From Paraspadella gotoi (Eukaryota; Chaetognatha), in assembly GCA_051294375.1 (NCBI GenBank), contig CM119264.1:9112764-9176763 (forward strand): a stretch of 64,000 bases of DNA, in the 5' to 3' direction. Below, piece after piece: positions 1-23,399 of this stretch. The position numbers were made by a program, and so were the translations under genes. The notes under the pieces were generated by a model. It had not been told where the DNA came from. It worked only from the letters and a program-made list of their open reading frames with translations, and did no database searches. Every line of letters begins with the position of its first letter. The first letter of the stretch is position 1.

Positions 1-1015
1 AACCAACCCTTAAGCAATAAGCAAACCCCTATCCCTAACTTATGACATAATAATTTTGAATTCAAGCGAGAATGGGGCACATTTGTAAAATATGGGCGTT
101 TAGTTGATGAAAAGAATTCTACCAAAAGCGGCGAAGCCTATAAATCGATTACGATCGTAAAAAAAAACAAAAAAACATCGGCAGCCAATGAAAACCGCAG
201 GAAAAAAAAACGTTGAAAAAGACAAAAAACTAAAAAAAAAGTTGCGGCGATCAACGGTGAATGAGCTGGAATATTCAACGCTGAAAGACGTAAAACCCTG
301 GAGATGAAAAAGGGTGGAGAAACTCGCACCGTCGCCCGTGCCGAGTGGGAGAGGAGAAGAGAGAGAGAGAGAGAGCAGAGAGACAGGAGAAGAGAGATGA
401 GAGAGAAAGAGAAGAGAGAGAGATTCTTTGGCTTCGAACCCACGCGTCTCGCAAGGAATTCAGATGATGTGGGGAGGAAAGGGATTGGCGAAGGCAGACG
501 ATGTGGGTGAGAGCAGGTGAAGGAGAAAATTATGAGGTTTATGTGAGAATGTACTGTTAATTATTAGGCATTTGGTAACAAGTTTTGGAGTAAGACGTCA
601 AAGATAAAAACAAAAATGGGAACGATTGAAAATTTTAAGACATTTGGAATTAGTAAAAAAAAAACAACTAAAATTATGCTTTGAGAGTAAAGCCTGAATT
701 TTTTTATTTTTCAGAAAAATTATAAACACAAAAATCTCAATTCTTTTATCGAAAATATTTTTTTTTTTTACGGTTTCGTTTTTGTGACATCGATTGAAAT
801 CAAAAAGAATTTGCAGCTGCGTCGGGAGATTCAAAGCGCGCAACTCCAAAATTCTTCTCTCCTTAAATGTTGACTCTTCGCTATTTTTATATATTATCCT
901 TTATATATTATCCTTTTATTTAACTCATCCCGCTAACGGATTTCTCTCTACCGACTCAAGTTTCCAATCATCCCCGCTGTCGGGCCGCAATCCAGAGTGA
1001 GTGAGTGAGAGAGAG

Positions 1016-1089
<74 letters not shown>

Positions 1090-1245
1090 AGAAGGGAGAG
1101 AAATATAAAATATGTTTATTTCATAACCTTTTTTTTTTCTCCCGGACGCATACGATAGGCGTCGACCTCGGCCGGTTCAAAACAACACAAACAAACAAAT
1201 GAAAAAGCGAACACAACGAGTTCGAATAAAACGACATCTGCGTCA

Positions 1246-1277
<32 letters not shown>

Positions 1278-1352
1278 AAAAAAGGGAAATAACGAGACCG
1301 AATCAGCGACAATGAACTGAAATCGAAAACGAGGAAGGAAGTTTAATCTCAT

Positions 1353-1394
1353 ACATAATAATAATAATAATAATAATAATAATANNNNNNNNNN
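1353..1394. repeat. (AAT)n microsatellite running into a 10-N gap
   Basis: An AAT array of about 32 bases is directly followed by the gap at 1,385-1,394. The assembler probably stopped in the repeat, so its true length is unknown. Confidence 0.9.
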
Positions 1395-2765
1395 TATTGG
1401 TTGTACCAATTTCATATATATAAGTAAAGATGCCATGAAAAACGTCTTAAGGCTAATTAAAAAAAACGCATATGAAAAAAAAACATATATCACGGTAATT
1501 ATTAAATTCAATAAAGATGACGTTAAAAATGACATGAACGAAAAGTGGGCTCGAATCTCACCGCTGCCACCAGGATGAGATTTTATTCTGAGAATAAAGG
1601 TGACGGTGAGTCTTGATCAATGCTGCTGAAACTAGAGCAAACTAAGTATATTTATAACTAAGGAAGAGGATCGGCGACGTGGGTAAAATTTACAGTTCCA
1701 ATGATTCTGCAAGCGGATTGGTCGATTCCGGTTTCATGCTTGACCAATCAGGATTCGGCGATTCCATTTCCTGCGGAGATCGCGCGAGCCTCCGATCCGA
1801 TTTGATTCTCTTGGCTTGATACTCCTGCGTTGATAGTAATGTAAAAAAAAAATAAGAAGCGATAACAAAAACTCGAGAAAGAACGACAAATAGGATAAAA
1901 ACTTTTTGAGAAATCTATTCAAATACAATGACAGACAAAACAGTCGATTCAAGATCGAAACGATTGCCTTGGTTATTGACAAAGAATGCAGAAAAGTACG
2001 AAAAAGTAATAAAAGTATCGTAATACTATAATATATTAATATATTATTATTATATAATATACTATATATATATTAAGATGATGTATTTGCCGAAGATGAC
2101 CATGGAGTAAATGAAAATGATGATGTAGTCAATGACAATGAAAATGACGACGAGGATGACGACGACGAAGACGACGACGAAGACGACGACGGATTTAACG
2201 ATCACGACCAGAAGAAAAACACCCAGTCTCGTCCGGAATTTTTACAAAAGGAAATCATTCGGGTCGCCCTGGCAACCGACGCGCCTTCCTGGAAAATAAA
2301 CAAATGCCGCCAACGACGATGAGGACGACGACGAGGAGAACGACGATGAGGAGAACGACGACGAGGAGAACGACGATGGACAAAGAAGTTGGAAACCAAC
2401 GACGACGACGTGGACGACGACCGTGATAAAGACGACGACAGAAAGAAATCGGAAGGGAAAAAAAAGAACATGAAGACGAAGATTTAAAATGACTGACGAA
2501 AAAAAAAAAAAAAAAAAAAAAACACACTAAACAACGCGTCTCAATCCTAAATTATATTGTTATAAAATCTTATTGTATCATTTAATTTTTTTCGAAATCA
2601 AAACGAGTTAGGCCATCTGCCTTCAAAGCAATGCCCGATTTATACATATATAAGTCAATGACACTTGATTAGACGTTTCAATAACATCGATGTCAATATT
2701 CTTTTTTCGGCAACGAAGACAGCAGTCCATGATTATGGAAATATTAATCATGCAGATATATCGAC

Positions 2766-2895
2766 GACAAAGATGACTATGACGACGAAGATGACAATGA
2801 TGACGAGGAAGATGATAATGACGACGAACATGACAATGACGACAAAGTTGACAATGACGACGAAGATGACAATGACGACGAAGATGATGACGATT
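2766..2895. repeat. Degenerate GACGA(A/C)GATGACAAT minisatellite
   Basis: About eight near-copies of a 15- to 18-base unit rich in GAC, GAT and AAT. In one frame it encodes runs of Met, Thr and Lys. I regard the frame as incidental. Confidence 0.7.
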
Positions 2896-4086
2896 GACGA
2901 GGTCCATGATATCGACGCACTTAATTACGATTCCGAGCTTAAAAAATACATGGAGTCGTTCCTCTTTTTTTCATCTCTTTTCAAGTCAGGTCGCGCTCGG
3001 ACTTAAGCTTCCATTCCTTTCCTCCCTTTCTTTCCACGCCCTCTCCAAGAAGAAAAAAAAATTGGTCTGGCGCCAGTTCCCAACTTTTTTATTCTTAGAA
3101 ACAAAAAGAAAAGAGAGGGGAGAAACTAAAAAGAGGAAAAAAGGAGAGAAAAGTTTTTTTTTTTTTTTTTCCTCCTTTCAGCGTAGATATGCAAATTTAT
3201 TGGGGCGAGAATTCGATGGGAGATTCGAGCTCCGAATCGTATCGCGATTCGAAGATGGTCACGCCCACCTACGTCCTTTCTCGGCAGCCATCTTGGATAG
3301 TCAGGTCCGTTGAGTTACGTGCTTGCTTACTAGCTCGAATCCTCGCTTTATTTCTCGGTCTTGCTTGCTTTCCTTTCTTTATTTTCTATCTTGGATTCTT
3401 TCTTTGCTCTCTCGTGGTTAATGGGAAATTGCGGGAAAAAAAAACAGCGCGAGGGAAAATTGAAAAAAATTGGAGGCGGAGCTGGCGGCGGATATTTGCG
3501 GAAAGAGAGAAAACAAATTCTCGAGAGGAAAACAAAAGAAAATCTTTTTTCCCTTCGACGAATTAGCGTCGCTTTATTCCCGTGTGTAAATTGAAGACAA
3601 AAAAAAAGTTATGATTTTCCGTCGATAGCATTTCGGGTTGCGCTTTTCTCAGCAAACATCTGGAAGCGTTTTCCACTCGACCAAAGCATTTTTTTTATAG
3701 AAAAATAGAAAAGCTCGTCTACTACAAAAACATATAGTCCGTTAAACACGACAATCATGCTTTTCCTCAAATATGGGATTCGTTTTTAATTTACACGTGT
3801 TTGTCGAAGAAAACGTTCAAAGAAGTGGAAGAACTTATTGTCCGCCCTCGTTAAACTGCTTTGTGACTCCTCTTTGGTTCTTTTGCAAACCCTTAACATA
3901 GCCGAAACCTCTCAACATCCCAGGAAGCCAGAAGCCGTAATTCGACCAAAGGCTTCGTTCGCCCTTCTACCCTTTACCCCCACATCTCTTCTACGGAGAG
4001 AGGAAGAAAGAGAGAAACTGCCTCTTTTGAAAGTCAAGTTTATTTATGAAGGCCAAGAATTCGCATTGGAGGTCAAGATTTGCAGA

Positions 4087-4138
<52 letters not shown>

Positions 4139-5005
4139 GGGAGAGAGAGAGAGAGAGAGAGAGAGTATTGAATATCGCCAGAGAATTGGAGAGGCCTGTG
4201 GGGCGCTGACGCGGGTATAAGCACTTTGTCGGCTTCAAGATTTATTTTTCCATTTTTTATGCCGAGTTTATCCAAAGCGAATGTGAAACGGATAAAAAAA
4301 AACAGAAGGACAATTTGAGAATAAAGAAATGGAAATGGAGGGACAAGGAGGGTCGAGGAAATACAAGGAAACATATTCGTCTGGAAAAAGGTTTTCATTC
4401 GAATGGATTCAATGCACCGATTTTAACGGAGAGGAGTCAGTTGTTAAAAATTTAAAATGTTTGCTAAATACGCGTCAGAGATCATGACGACCCGAACTCA
4501 CTCTATCTCTCTCCCTCTCCCTCTCTCTCTCTCTCCCCCTCTCTCTCCCTCTTTCCGCCACCTCCTCACTTTTTCACGACGTCAGCTCTTGCTTTTCAAT
4601 TCTACATTCGTGCCGTTTTTGTAATATAATCAAACGCACTTTACAAATATCATTTACTACAGGTAACAGAAATAATTTAATCATAACTGATATCAAGTTC
4701 GCACTTTGTTTCGATAAAGTTTCTCTTTTAAGGATTGAGTCTTGGCTTCTTCTTCATATTGAGAGAAGCGGTTGATGGAAGAAAGAAGCCTCAACTCGAC
4801 CATCAATCAGTTGAGGCGGGGCGCGGTTTTCGTGTCAAACAACTTTTTTTTTTATAAACACTGCTTTATGCAAATCAACATTTTTTTTTATTTTTCTTTC
4901 GCTTTTTCCGCTTTCGCGGCTAATAGAGTTTCGCCACTTCATGCGGGGCGAGACCTGAGAAACTGCGTAACGTGATTAACGGAGAGAAGAGAAAGAAAGT
5001 AGGGA

Positions 5006-5049
<44 letters not shown>

Positions 5050-5451
5050 AAAAAAAATTATATATACAAATATATGTATTGAAATAAGAACAAAGAGCAA
5101 GATTTACATAGAAGTTTTTTAAAAAAATATTTTCAGTAAAGATAAGCCATCTAACCACACAATTTCTGATTAAATTCACACTCCAACTCTCGTATTTTTT
5201 TATAAATATAATGAAGCCGCTGGCGTGGTGACGTCATTTCACTTTTGGCGAATCGCGTCGAGAGAATTCCTTAATTCTTTATTCCTCTCCGTTTTTTGGG
5301 GGGGCAAAGGTGGGCAAAGGGGGGCAAAGGTGGGAGCAAGTGACGCAACGATGCCGTCGGGGGTTTTAACTTCCTCTTTTCTAAAACGAGCGAAAAAAAA
5401 AGTTAATTTGATTATCAGTCGCTTTCGCTGTCTCCCTCTCCTATTTCTCTC

Positions 5452-5526
<75 letters not shown>

Positions 5527-5834
5527 TCTCCTTCTCTCTCTCTCTAAAAAATGAGAAAACAAATAAACACACTCACTTTTTTAGTCGCCCTCACATCTTT
5601 TGGTCGACTCTTTTTCGGATTCCGACTCACATTGGTGTCATCTGATAAGTTAAAAAAAAATTAATTTTTAATATTGTCAAGGAGAAGGTTTTATCAAAAG
5701 GAAGTCGTCGTCGTCATCATCCACATTTTCGTCGTCGTCGTCGTCGTCGTTGACACGACAAGATTTTCTCAGAGTTTCGTCTTCCCCTCCTTCGATCATT
5801 ACCCGTATACTGACAGGAAACCACAACGACGACG

Positions 5835-5868
<34 letters not shown>

Positions 5869-6291
5869 CCGCCGTTAACTTCTATCGTCAAGTTTTCAAT
5901 ATCAATAAAAAAGCGGCAACAACAACAACAACAACGACTACGACGAAAGAGGGAACTTAATGACGATGAAGACTATGACGAATAGATGGCGTCAGTTCCA
6001 CCGTCGCTTTAATAAAAAAAAATAATTAAGAAAAAAAAGACTTTTAACGGAAATATAACGAACAAGATTTATATCGAAGGCGAAGCAGCGACGAAATTCG
6101 ACGTCTTACCCCATCAACAACATCGACAACAACAACAGCAGCAGGAACATCGACGACATAAAAATCACCATCGTCATCAGCATTTTCTCGGTTCTCATTT
6201 TCTCCTCCGCAGTCGTTATCATCGTCGTCGTTCCAAACACTAATTCCCCGCGCTTTATTGCAATAACTTCTCCATGTGATTTTTGCCCCTG

Positions 6292-6680
6292 GAGTCACCT
6301 CAGTCACTATCTTGGTCGCAGTCAGAGTCACAGTCACCATCTTGGTCAGTCACCTCGGTCACGATCTTGGTCGCAGTCAGAGTCACAGTCACCATCTTGG
6401 TCAGTCACCTCGGTCACGATCTTGGTCGCAGTCAGAGTCACAGTCACCATCTTGGTCAGTCACCTCGGTCACCATCTTGGTCGCAGTCAGAGTCACAGTC
6501 ACCATCTTGGTCAGTCACCTCAGTCAGGATCTTGGTCGCAGTCAGAGTCACCAGTCACCATCTTGGTCAGTCACCTCAGTCAGGATCTTGGTCGCAGTCA
6601 GAGTCACAGTTACCATCTTGGTCAGTCACCTCAGTCACGATCTTGGTCGCAGTCAGAGTCACAGTCACCATCTTTCTCGC
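6292..6680. repeat. 55-bp minisatellite, about seven copies
   Basis: The unit begins CAGTCACCTC and continues with GGTCACGATCTTGGTCGCAG, TCAGAGTCAC and AGTCACCATCTTGGT. Starts at 6,347 and 6,402 fix the period at 55. The internal halves are themselves related. Since 55 is not a multiple of three and the unit has few stops, all three plus frames stay open, which produces long overlapping open frames that are not genes. Confidence 0.92.
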
Positions 6681-6843
6681 CCTCGAAGCCAAACGTCGTT
6701 GATCATCTCGACATCGGCAAAATTTATATTCGAAATCCACGCGTAAAATCATCGCTGACAGTGACAACGACTACGACAACAACAACGACAACAGAAATAG
6801 AAAAAACTTAACGGAAAAAGTATTCATTAATGTTCTATTTTAT

Positions 6844-7099
6844 GTTGGATCTGCTTATCAGCAGATTCCGACTCTATTATCCACTTTGTCGGTCCGTCTG
6901 TCCCACCCCTAAATTAATTATTTCTACCATAGTAACAGTTCAGTTTAATCCGTTGGAAGCAATTTACATGTACTGGCGCAGCCACTGGTTTGGTAGGGTA
7001 CAATCTGTTAAGATCAGCTAGCATCACAAATTGAAATAATTATCATATTTTATCATCTGACAAGCTGATTACCGCTTAATTATCTTCGGCAGATCCGAC
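6844..7099. mobile_element. MITE-like element with 11-bp terminal inverted repeats
   Basis: The left end GTTGGATCTGC and the inverted right end GTCGGATCTGC match at 10 of 11 positions. Just inside the left end is a palindrome (ATCTGC, TTATCA, GCAGAT), followed by a GTCGGTCCGTCTGTCCCA tract. The element has no coding capacity. It shares its plan (terminal repeat overlapping a palindrome, then a CGGT/CTGT run) with the elements at 8,308 and 15,392, though the sequence differs. It lies just beyond the LIM gene 3' end. Confidence 0.55.
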
Positions 7100-7240
7100 A
7101 TTGTTTGCTCAAACTTGTTTTATCATATTTTTCCATATTAAAATTTTTTAAACGAGTTGACAAACTGACAGTTTTGACATGTGCAATAGAATTCTCTTAA
7201 GGTAATTCGAGAACAAAAGGAGTGTCAAGGACGTATACGA

Positions 7241-7281
7241 TTTATTTTCATTATATAACTTGTTTTCAGATTTTTTTTATT
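7241..7281 (-). terminator. Candidate polyadenylation signals of the LIM gene
   Basis: Two AATAAA hexamers occur on the minus strand, at 7,276-7,281 and 7,241-7,246, about 125 and 160 bases after the stop codon. Both sit in AT-rich sequence. The hexamer is common by chance here, so the cleavage site is not certain. Confidence 0.4.
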
Positions 7282-7403
7282 TATGCTTAATAAGTAAAAT
7301 CTCTTTGAACTTAATCTTAAATATACTTAAAATTAAATATTTGAATATAATTGTGAAACACGAATCATTTCAAGTCTTGTACAGTTAAAGACGTTTAATG
7401 TGA

Positions 7404-18164
<10,761 letters not shown>

Positions 18165-18763
18165 CTGGATTAGAATAAGAGGTTCGGTTTATTGTGGTTT
18201 ATTTGCTAATCACCGTAGATGCTCTACAAATTTATTAAATTTTAAGTAAAAATTCTTTTGTCAGAGAACGGTTTCATAGTTCTAAAGTTTAGGGCCTCAA
18301 TGTGTCCTATTATATACGCTGCACAAAAAACTTACCGCTTGAACTTGTTGATTGTAATTATACATTATTTTATAAAAACGTAAAAAAGGTTTTAGCTTAT
18401 TAAAAACGCAGTAAATTTCTGTTAATCTCAAAGAAAACTTTTTATTGCGGCTATTTAACCACTTTCTCGTATTCAAAAACTTTTCATTTGATAATTATAT
18501 ACAACCAATTGCTTGGTAGTTTCTGTGATAATAATGTGATATCTCTTTGATCGCTTAATAAATCCTCTAAAATTATAGTATCCGTATGAGTCGAAATGTT
18601 TTTGGGGGGAAAGAATTATAAAGATAATAGTATTTAGTGTATTGACTAATTTATTAGCTTTATAAACAGATGCGATTTTGGGAGAGCTTCATTTCTTGCC
18701 CCCTGATATTAAAAACGACAAAACTGTCAACCCCATTGCGAGAACATTAACACACACTCAGTC

Positions 18764-18773
18764 NNNNNNNNNN
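18764..18773. other. Assembly gap (10 N)
   Basis: Ten Ns just upstream of the recognised exons of the LIM gene. Missing 5' exons could lie here or beyond. Confidence 0.99.
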
Positions 18774-19496
18774 TCTCTCCGCTCCCTCGTAATGACGCCT
18801 TGGAACCAGTGAAGTAAAAGGGAAAGACAAGCAGCCAAACCTAAAATGAATTGACAGGGAAAAACAAGCGCCACAGTCCTAAAATGAAATTGAGAAGCGA
18901 GATTGCGTCAGAATGATCAGTCTTTGGTAGACAAATTTCATCATGTCTCAAAGTCATGACTTGAGATGTGATGATTAGGATAAAAAACCAAAATTGTCAA
19001 TCACGAATCACCAACGACAAAACCCTTAAACTGGGAAACGTATAATTTGTTCTGACATCCGGCCGGACCCCAAAAATGTTCAAGCGAATGAGAGAGACAA
19101 AGAGGCTCGGACCATAAGAGCCATGAGAATGGGAGACAAAAACGTCCGCGGCTTAAAAGCGCTCAACAGAAAAACGATCGGCCTCGAAAAAAAAAAAATT
19201 GTTATGACAGATTTATTAACAAAGCGACAACCATTCATATCCCGAAAACGGACGTTTTTACGGCGTTAGGGGAACCGAGTATAGGAATTTATTTTTGGGT
19301 GGAAGCATGCCACGGTCGTTTTATGCTTACTGGCCTCGTCATGCGGAACGTAGACCACGTATTACTTATCGTTCTTAATTTAAAGTTCCTAATTTTAAAC
19401 TGTCCCTAGACAACGATAACCGAACAAAGCGAATAAACAGATTGGATTTTAGGGTAAAGGGAAAATTGTGGCCGAGGGCGAATCCTAAATTCGTCT

Positions 19497-19745
19497 TCCG
19501 TATAGCTTGGACAGCTCGTCCCATTGGCTTGGACAGCTAAGTACTCGTTCACCAACTGTGAGTTCCGGGTTCAGTCCCCTCACGGTCACGCTGGTTAAAG
19601 TGTGATGGTGTCGGCATAAACACGCCAGTGACATGGGGTGGTCACTGCAGGTCCAAAGCCCTTAGCGCCAGCTGTCGGGAGATGCCTCACACCCCAGGCA
19701 TCACACATGTCCCTCCGTTGCCATAGCGGTTTATTCACACCTCCT
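19497..19745 (+). mobile_element. tRNA-derived SINE, copy 1
   Basis: A tRNA-like head has an A box, TGGCTTGGACAGCTAAG (about 19,524), and a B box, GGGTTCAGTCCCC (about 19,567), at the usual spacing of RNA polymerase III promoters. The body contains GGCATAAACACGCCAGTGAC, GGTCACTG and GCCAGCTG, then CACACCCCAGGCATCACA and CCGTTGCCATAGCGG. The same body, with substitutions, recurs at 19,860, 41,750 and 50,420, which defines a family with a conserved core. Confidence 0.8.
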
Positions 19746-19764
19746 CACATCCACCATCTTTAAG

Positions 19765-19985
19765 CTAATCCCATTGGCTCAACGTGGAACACACCATTCC
19801 AGGCGTTGTGTTCTATCCACAGTCCTAACGACTTCCCTCTGCGTTGGCAAAGCGAGACCGTCCTCGGGTAACCGCGCCAGTGAGAGGAGGCGTCACTGAG
19901 GGTCGGAAGCCCCGTAAAAGACAACAGTGAGATGCCACCTCCCAATGGGCATCACAGGCAACCCGGCTGTACCCATAGAGTATTC
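19765..19985 (+). mobile_element. tRNA-derived SINE, copy 2 (diverged)
   Basis: It follows copy 1 within about 20 bases, in the same orientation. The core is clear: CGCGCCAGTGAGAGGAGG, CGTCACTGAGGGTC, then GGGCATCACAGGCAACCC. The head starts with ATTGGCTCAACGTGG but no good B box is visible, so this copy is probably older or damaged. Confidence 0.65.
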
Positions 19986-20249
19986 GTTTATCGGTTTCTT
20001 TGTTAATTGGCTGGGTCCTTCAAATTGTTCGTCTTGTACTATAGTGGGTTGTAAGATTGAGATTAAAGGTTTTTTCGTTTCGCTATTTAGAGATTGCATT
20101 TGAAAAAAATATTTCGTGTAAAACTTATTACTGGTGTGGAGTTCATTCTTCACATATTTTATATGAAAACGTCAAGTGTAACTGTAACAGTAAAATTACA
20201 CTTTGTACGACAATTTTTCGTACATTTCTTTTTATTACTTATTTTTTTG

Positions 20250-20450
20250 GTAATTTGCACCCTATCATTTCCTCTACCCATTTTTCTTTCCTCCACCTAC
20301 TCCCCGAAGGCTCCTTCTTCACCTTCCTCTTCGATCTTCTTTTTCTTCTTCTCCTTTCCTCCTCCTTCTCCTCCTCCTCCTCTTCATTCTACTCCTCTTC
20401 ATTCTACTCCTCCTCCTCGTCCATCCTGCCAACGTTCCCTCATTCTTCGA

Positions 20451-20494
<44 letters not shown>

Positions 20495-20645
20495 CGGTTT
20501 CCTTTCCATTTCGTCATACACTGGATTTTCTCGCCGCCCGGATTCTCTCGCTCTCCATTTTTCCCTATTTTTATTCCTATTTCCTTCATTCATCCATTTT
20601 TCTCGATTATTTTTTTTTGTTCTGGATTCGTAGTTTTTCGTCCTT
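20250..20645. repeat. Pyrimidine-rich stretch with (CT)n core
   Basis: About 390 bases almost free of purines on the plus strand, with pure (CT)n at 20,450-20,492. The long frames here (Ser/Phe/Leu/Pro-rich) are compositional artefacts. Confidence 0.85.
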
Positions 20646-20699
20646 CGATTTTTTTTTCTCGGCGACTGTCAACCTCAGGTAGGAAGAACATATGTACCG

Positions 20700-22690
20700 C
20701 TTGAAAAAAAATGCCGTATGACCTTGAATTGTTTGTGTTCTAGATTAATTGGTTCGCCTTGGCAAATAAACCAGTTCTCGACTTGGAAGAAATTTAAAAC
20801 AAATTAAAAGAAAACCGAAAGGTTTTGTAATGCGTTACTAATTTTCGTTATTAATAAAAAATACTACTAAAAAATCTTAGGTGTTAATTAAATACTTTGT
20901 GATTATCGTCTAAGTGTTTAAATCCTTATGTTGTCCCTTTAATTTGCCGTTAGAGATGTACGCAAAAATTCCTCTTTATAAAAGAGCAGAGCTTCACGAG
21001 AAAAGGGCAGACCGCTATTGCTACTTAGCTTATTTAATTAACGAAAGGATTTTAAGTTAATTGAAAAATACGATTTTTATAATTTCGTTCTTAATACAAT
21101 AATACATTGTATAATTATATTACGTTACACAATGTATTATGCACATAAAAGTGGCACATTGTACAATCGCTTTCTGTCTTCGAAGCCAACGCATCACTTT
21201 GAGGCCAACGAGGCCAACGAGGCCAACGAGGTCAACTCAAGCTGGCCTCGATGTCGATTTGATATCGAGGTCGATTTGACCCTACGGTCAACAGGCCAAC
21301 AGGATCCCGAGGTCAACTTCATAGGCCTTTAGGTGAACGATTACAGCTCAAGGTCAACCCAGATAAAAGGTCAACTCAAATAGTCAGACTCATAGAGGTC
21401 AATCAAGGTTGACTTGGATTTGAGTTCAACTCGGTCTCGAGCTCAAGGTCAACCAAACCTCGACGTCAACCTCATCCGTCTGCAGGTTGAGATCATTTGT
21501 CACGAAATTTCGAACTTGAGGATTTCCGTCATCAGTAAATGCTTTTGTCTAGTAATGACAGTTTCTTGAAAAAATGCGTCTCTGATTCGTTATGAATTTT
21601 TTTTTGATTATTATTCTTTAATAATCTTTATTTATTATCATTAAGAACACAATGTGTACAACATTATACGAAGAACGGAATGAAGAACAACTTAAACATT
21701 GCTTCTACTTTCTTTTATGACACGTCACAAAAATTTTAGAACAAATAAAGGAGTCGCTTAAATACTTCATCACTATAGATACATATATATATTATATATG
21801 GATATAAAGCTCAAAAGGTTTTATTTCCTCGCTTGAATCCCTCTTCGCCTTTGACTCTCGCCGCAAAAAGCTTGCTACGTCAGCAGAAACGACGATAGGA
21901 GAATTTGAATTGGAACTGAATGCGAAATACCTTTGCTTTTCAGAGCTCGCGACGGCGCCTTTGCTACCAGAATGACTCAATAATTTGAGGATTTTGCAAG
22001 CAGCCAAGCATCTAAGGAATTGCGCAATGCACTTACATCTTGGGAATACACCTAACATCTCAAGACAGCTCATTGAACCCCGGCCTTCCTTCCTCTTTTT
22101 CCTTCTCATCTTTTTCTCCGTTGCTTCCCTCCTTAATTGCTTCCTTCATTAATTCCTTCTTTCCTTTTTTTTTTCCATTTCTTCCCATTACATTCTTTCC
22201 TTCCTTCATTGCTTCGTTCTCTTCTCGATGTCTCATTTCTCAATTTCAGTGTTTTTTTTCTTTGGCGCCAAATGCATAGAAAATTAGGTATTACAAAAAT
22301 CGGGCTTGTGATGCCGCTTTTTTGGTGGGAGGGCGGGAAAAAATGTGACTCCGTCCCATTTCATAATTATAAAAAGCATTATCAAAAAGCGTTAAAAAAT
22401 GTTAAAATTTTGATTTAAAAATGTTAATTTTTGAAGCTCTTAAATATTTTATCGCTCAATAGTTATATAAAATCCGCCAGGGAACAATAAAACTAAAAGA
22501 CAGCGTCGACGGCTAATAGAAAGAGAGAATAATCGTTTCTAAAGTGAGCTTCCCCTGCCCCGGATCCCCTCTCCAATCTCCAAATGCCAGCGCGAAATCC
22601 GAACTGATCTACGCCACCGTTTTCCTAACCTGCCTCATTGCGACTCTCAGAATTAACTCGAATCCATTCTGAATGGAACCGCCTCCCATT
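20700..22690. other. AT-rich non-coding sequence
   Basis: Apart from the repeat at 21,190-21,490 and a CT-rich patch at 22,080-22,260, I see no gene or element that I can support. A minus-strand frame of 105 codons at 21,792-22,109 has no recognisable motif. Confidence 0.5.
21190..21490. repeat. Degenerate repeat of GAGGTCAAC/GAGGCCAAC motifs
   Basis: Three exact GAGGCCAAC units are followed by many scattered AGGTCAA-like copies in direct and inverted orientation. It is probably an old minisatellite that has decayed. Confidence 0.6.
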
Positions 22691-22697
22691 CTCACTC

Positions 22698-22814
<117 letters not shown>

Positions 22815-22920
22815 GTTTCTGTTTGTTCGTCCCCCTGGCACGGAAGGTGGGTCGGCGTCGTGTCTGCCGGTCGCTTTGCTGTAACCCAGTTAAGACGACG
22901 ACAATACAGACGATAGAAGC

Positions 22921-23031
22921 GACACCGAACGACGACGACGACGAGGCGAGGAAAATGACGATGACGACGACGTCAAAGATGACGACAAAAAAGAAGATGA
23001 CGATGACGTCGATAATGACGATATGAATGAA

Positions 23032-23064
<33 letters not shown>

Positions 23065-23280
23065 TTAGATCCCGTGGCGTAATGAATTAAATCCAAGGGT
23101 TTCAAAAGGAAACGAGTAAAAGTCCAGCCCCCACCCCGCCTTTCGGTGGGAGGCGATAAATGATGGCATCCTCTGCAAAAACAAATAAACAAACAAACGA
23201 TCGGTGCCAAGACGCCAACGACGACAGCGACGACGACGAAGACGACGACGACAGTAGAGAGGACGACAGCGACGATGTTG
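22921..23280. repeat. (GAC/GAT)n triplet arrays
   Basis: Two arrays, 22,921-23,066 and 23,219-23,280, of GAC with some GAT and AAG. They yield frames of poly-Asp, poly-Ser or poly-Val on either strand. Confidence 0.9.
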
Positions 23281-23399
23281 ACGTCTTTCCTGCGACGAAA
23301 ACGTTGGAAATGTCTCAATGCTCTCAACTCAATGACGCCGAAAGCAAAACGCCCTCGCACGGCGAACATGATATTGGGCGAAGATGATGGTCACGACCG

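Larger units (their letters stand above)
1..6290. other. Intergenic, microsatellite-rich; no supported gene
   Basis: Open frames here arise from GA, CT, GAC and CAA runs and from pyrimidine-rich stretches. (GA/CT)n tracts lie at about 351-423, 1,000-1,088, 4,087-4,166, 4,499-4,556, 4,981-5,050 and 5,452-5,547. GAC/GAA/GTC triplet tracts lie at 1,246-1,277, 2,149-2,190, 2,310-2,440 and 5,700-5,752. (CAA)n lies at 5,830-5,870. One weak candidate exon at 3,182-3,304 is listed among the findings. Confidence 0.7.

Noticed and set aside
1-60. CCCTA/CCCTTA-like words suggesting telomeric repeat
   Set aside because: The words are few and not in tandem.
6292-6680. CRISPR-like array
   Set aside because: The 55-bp units are contiguous, without unique spacers, and the genome is animal. 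It is a minisatellite.
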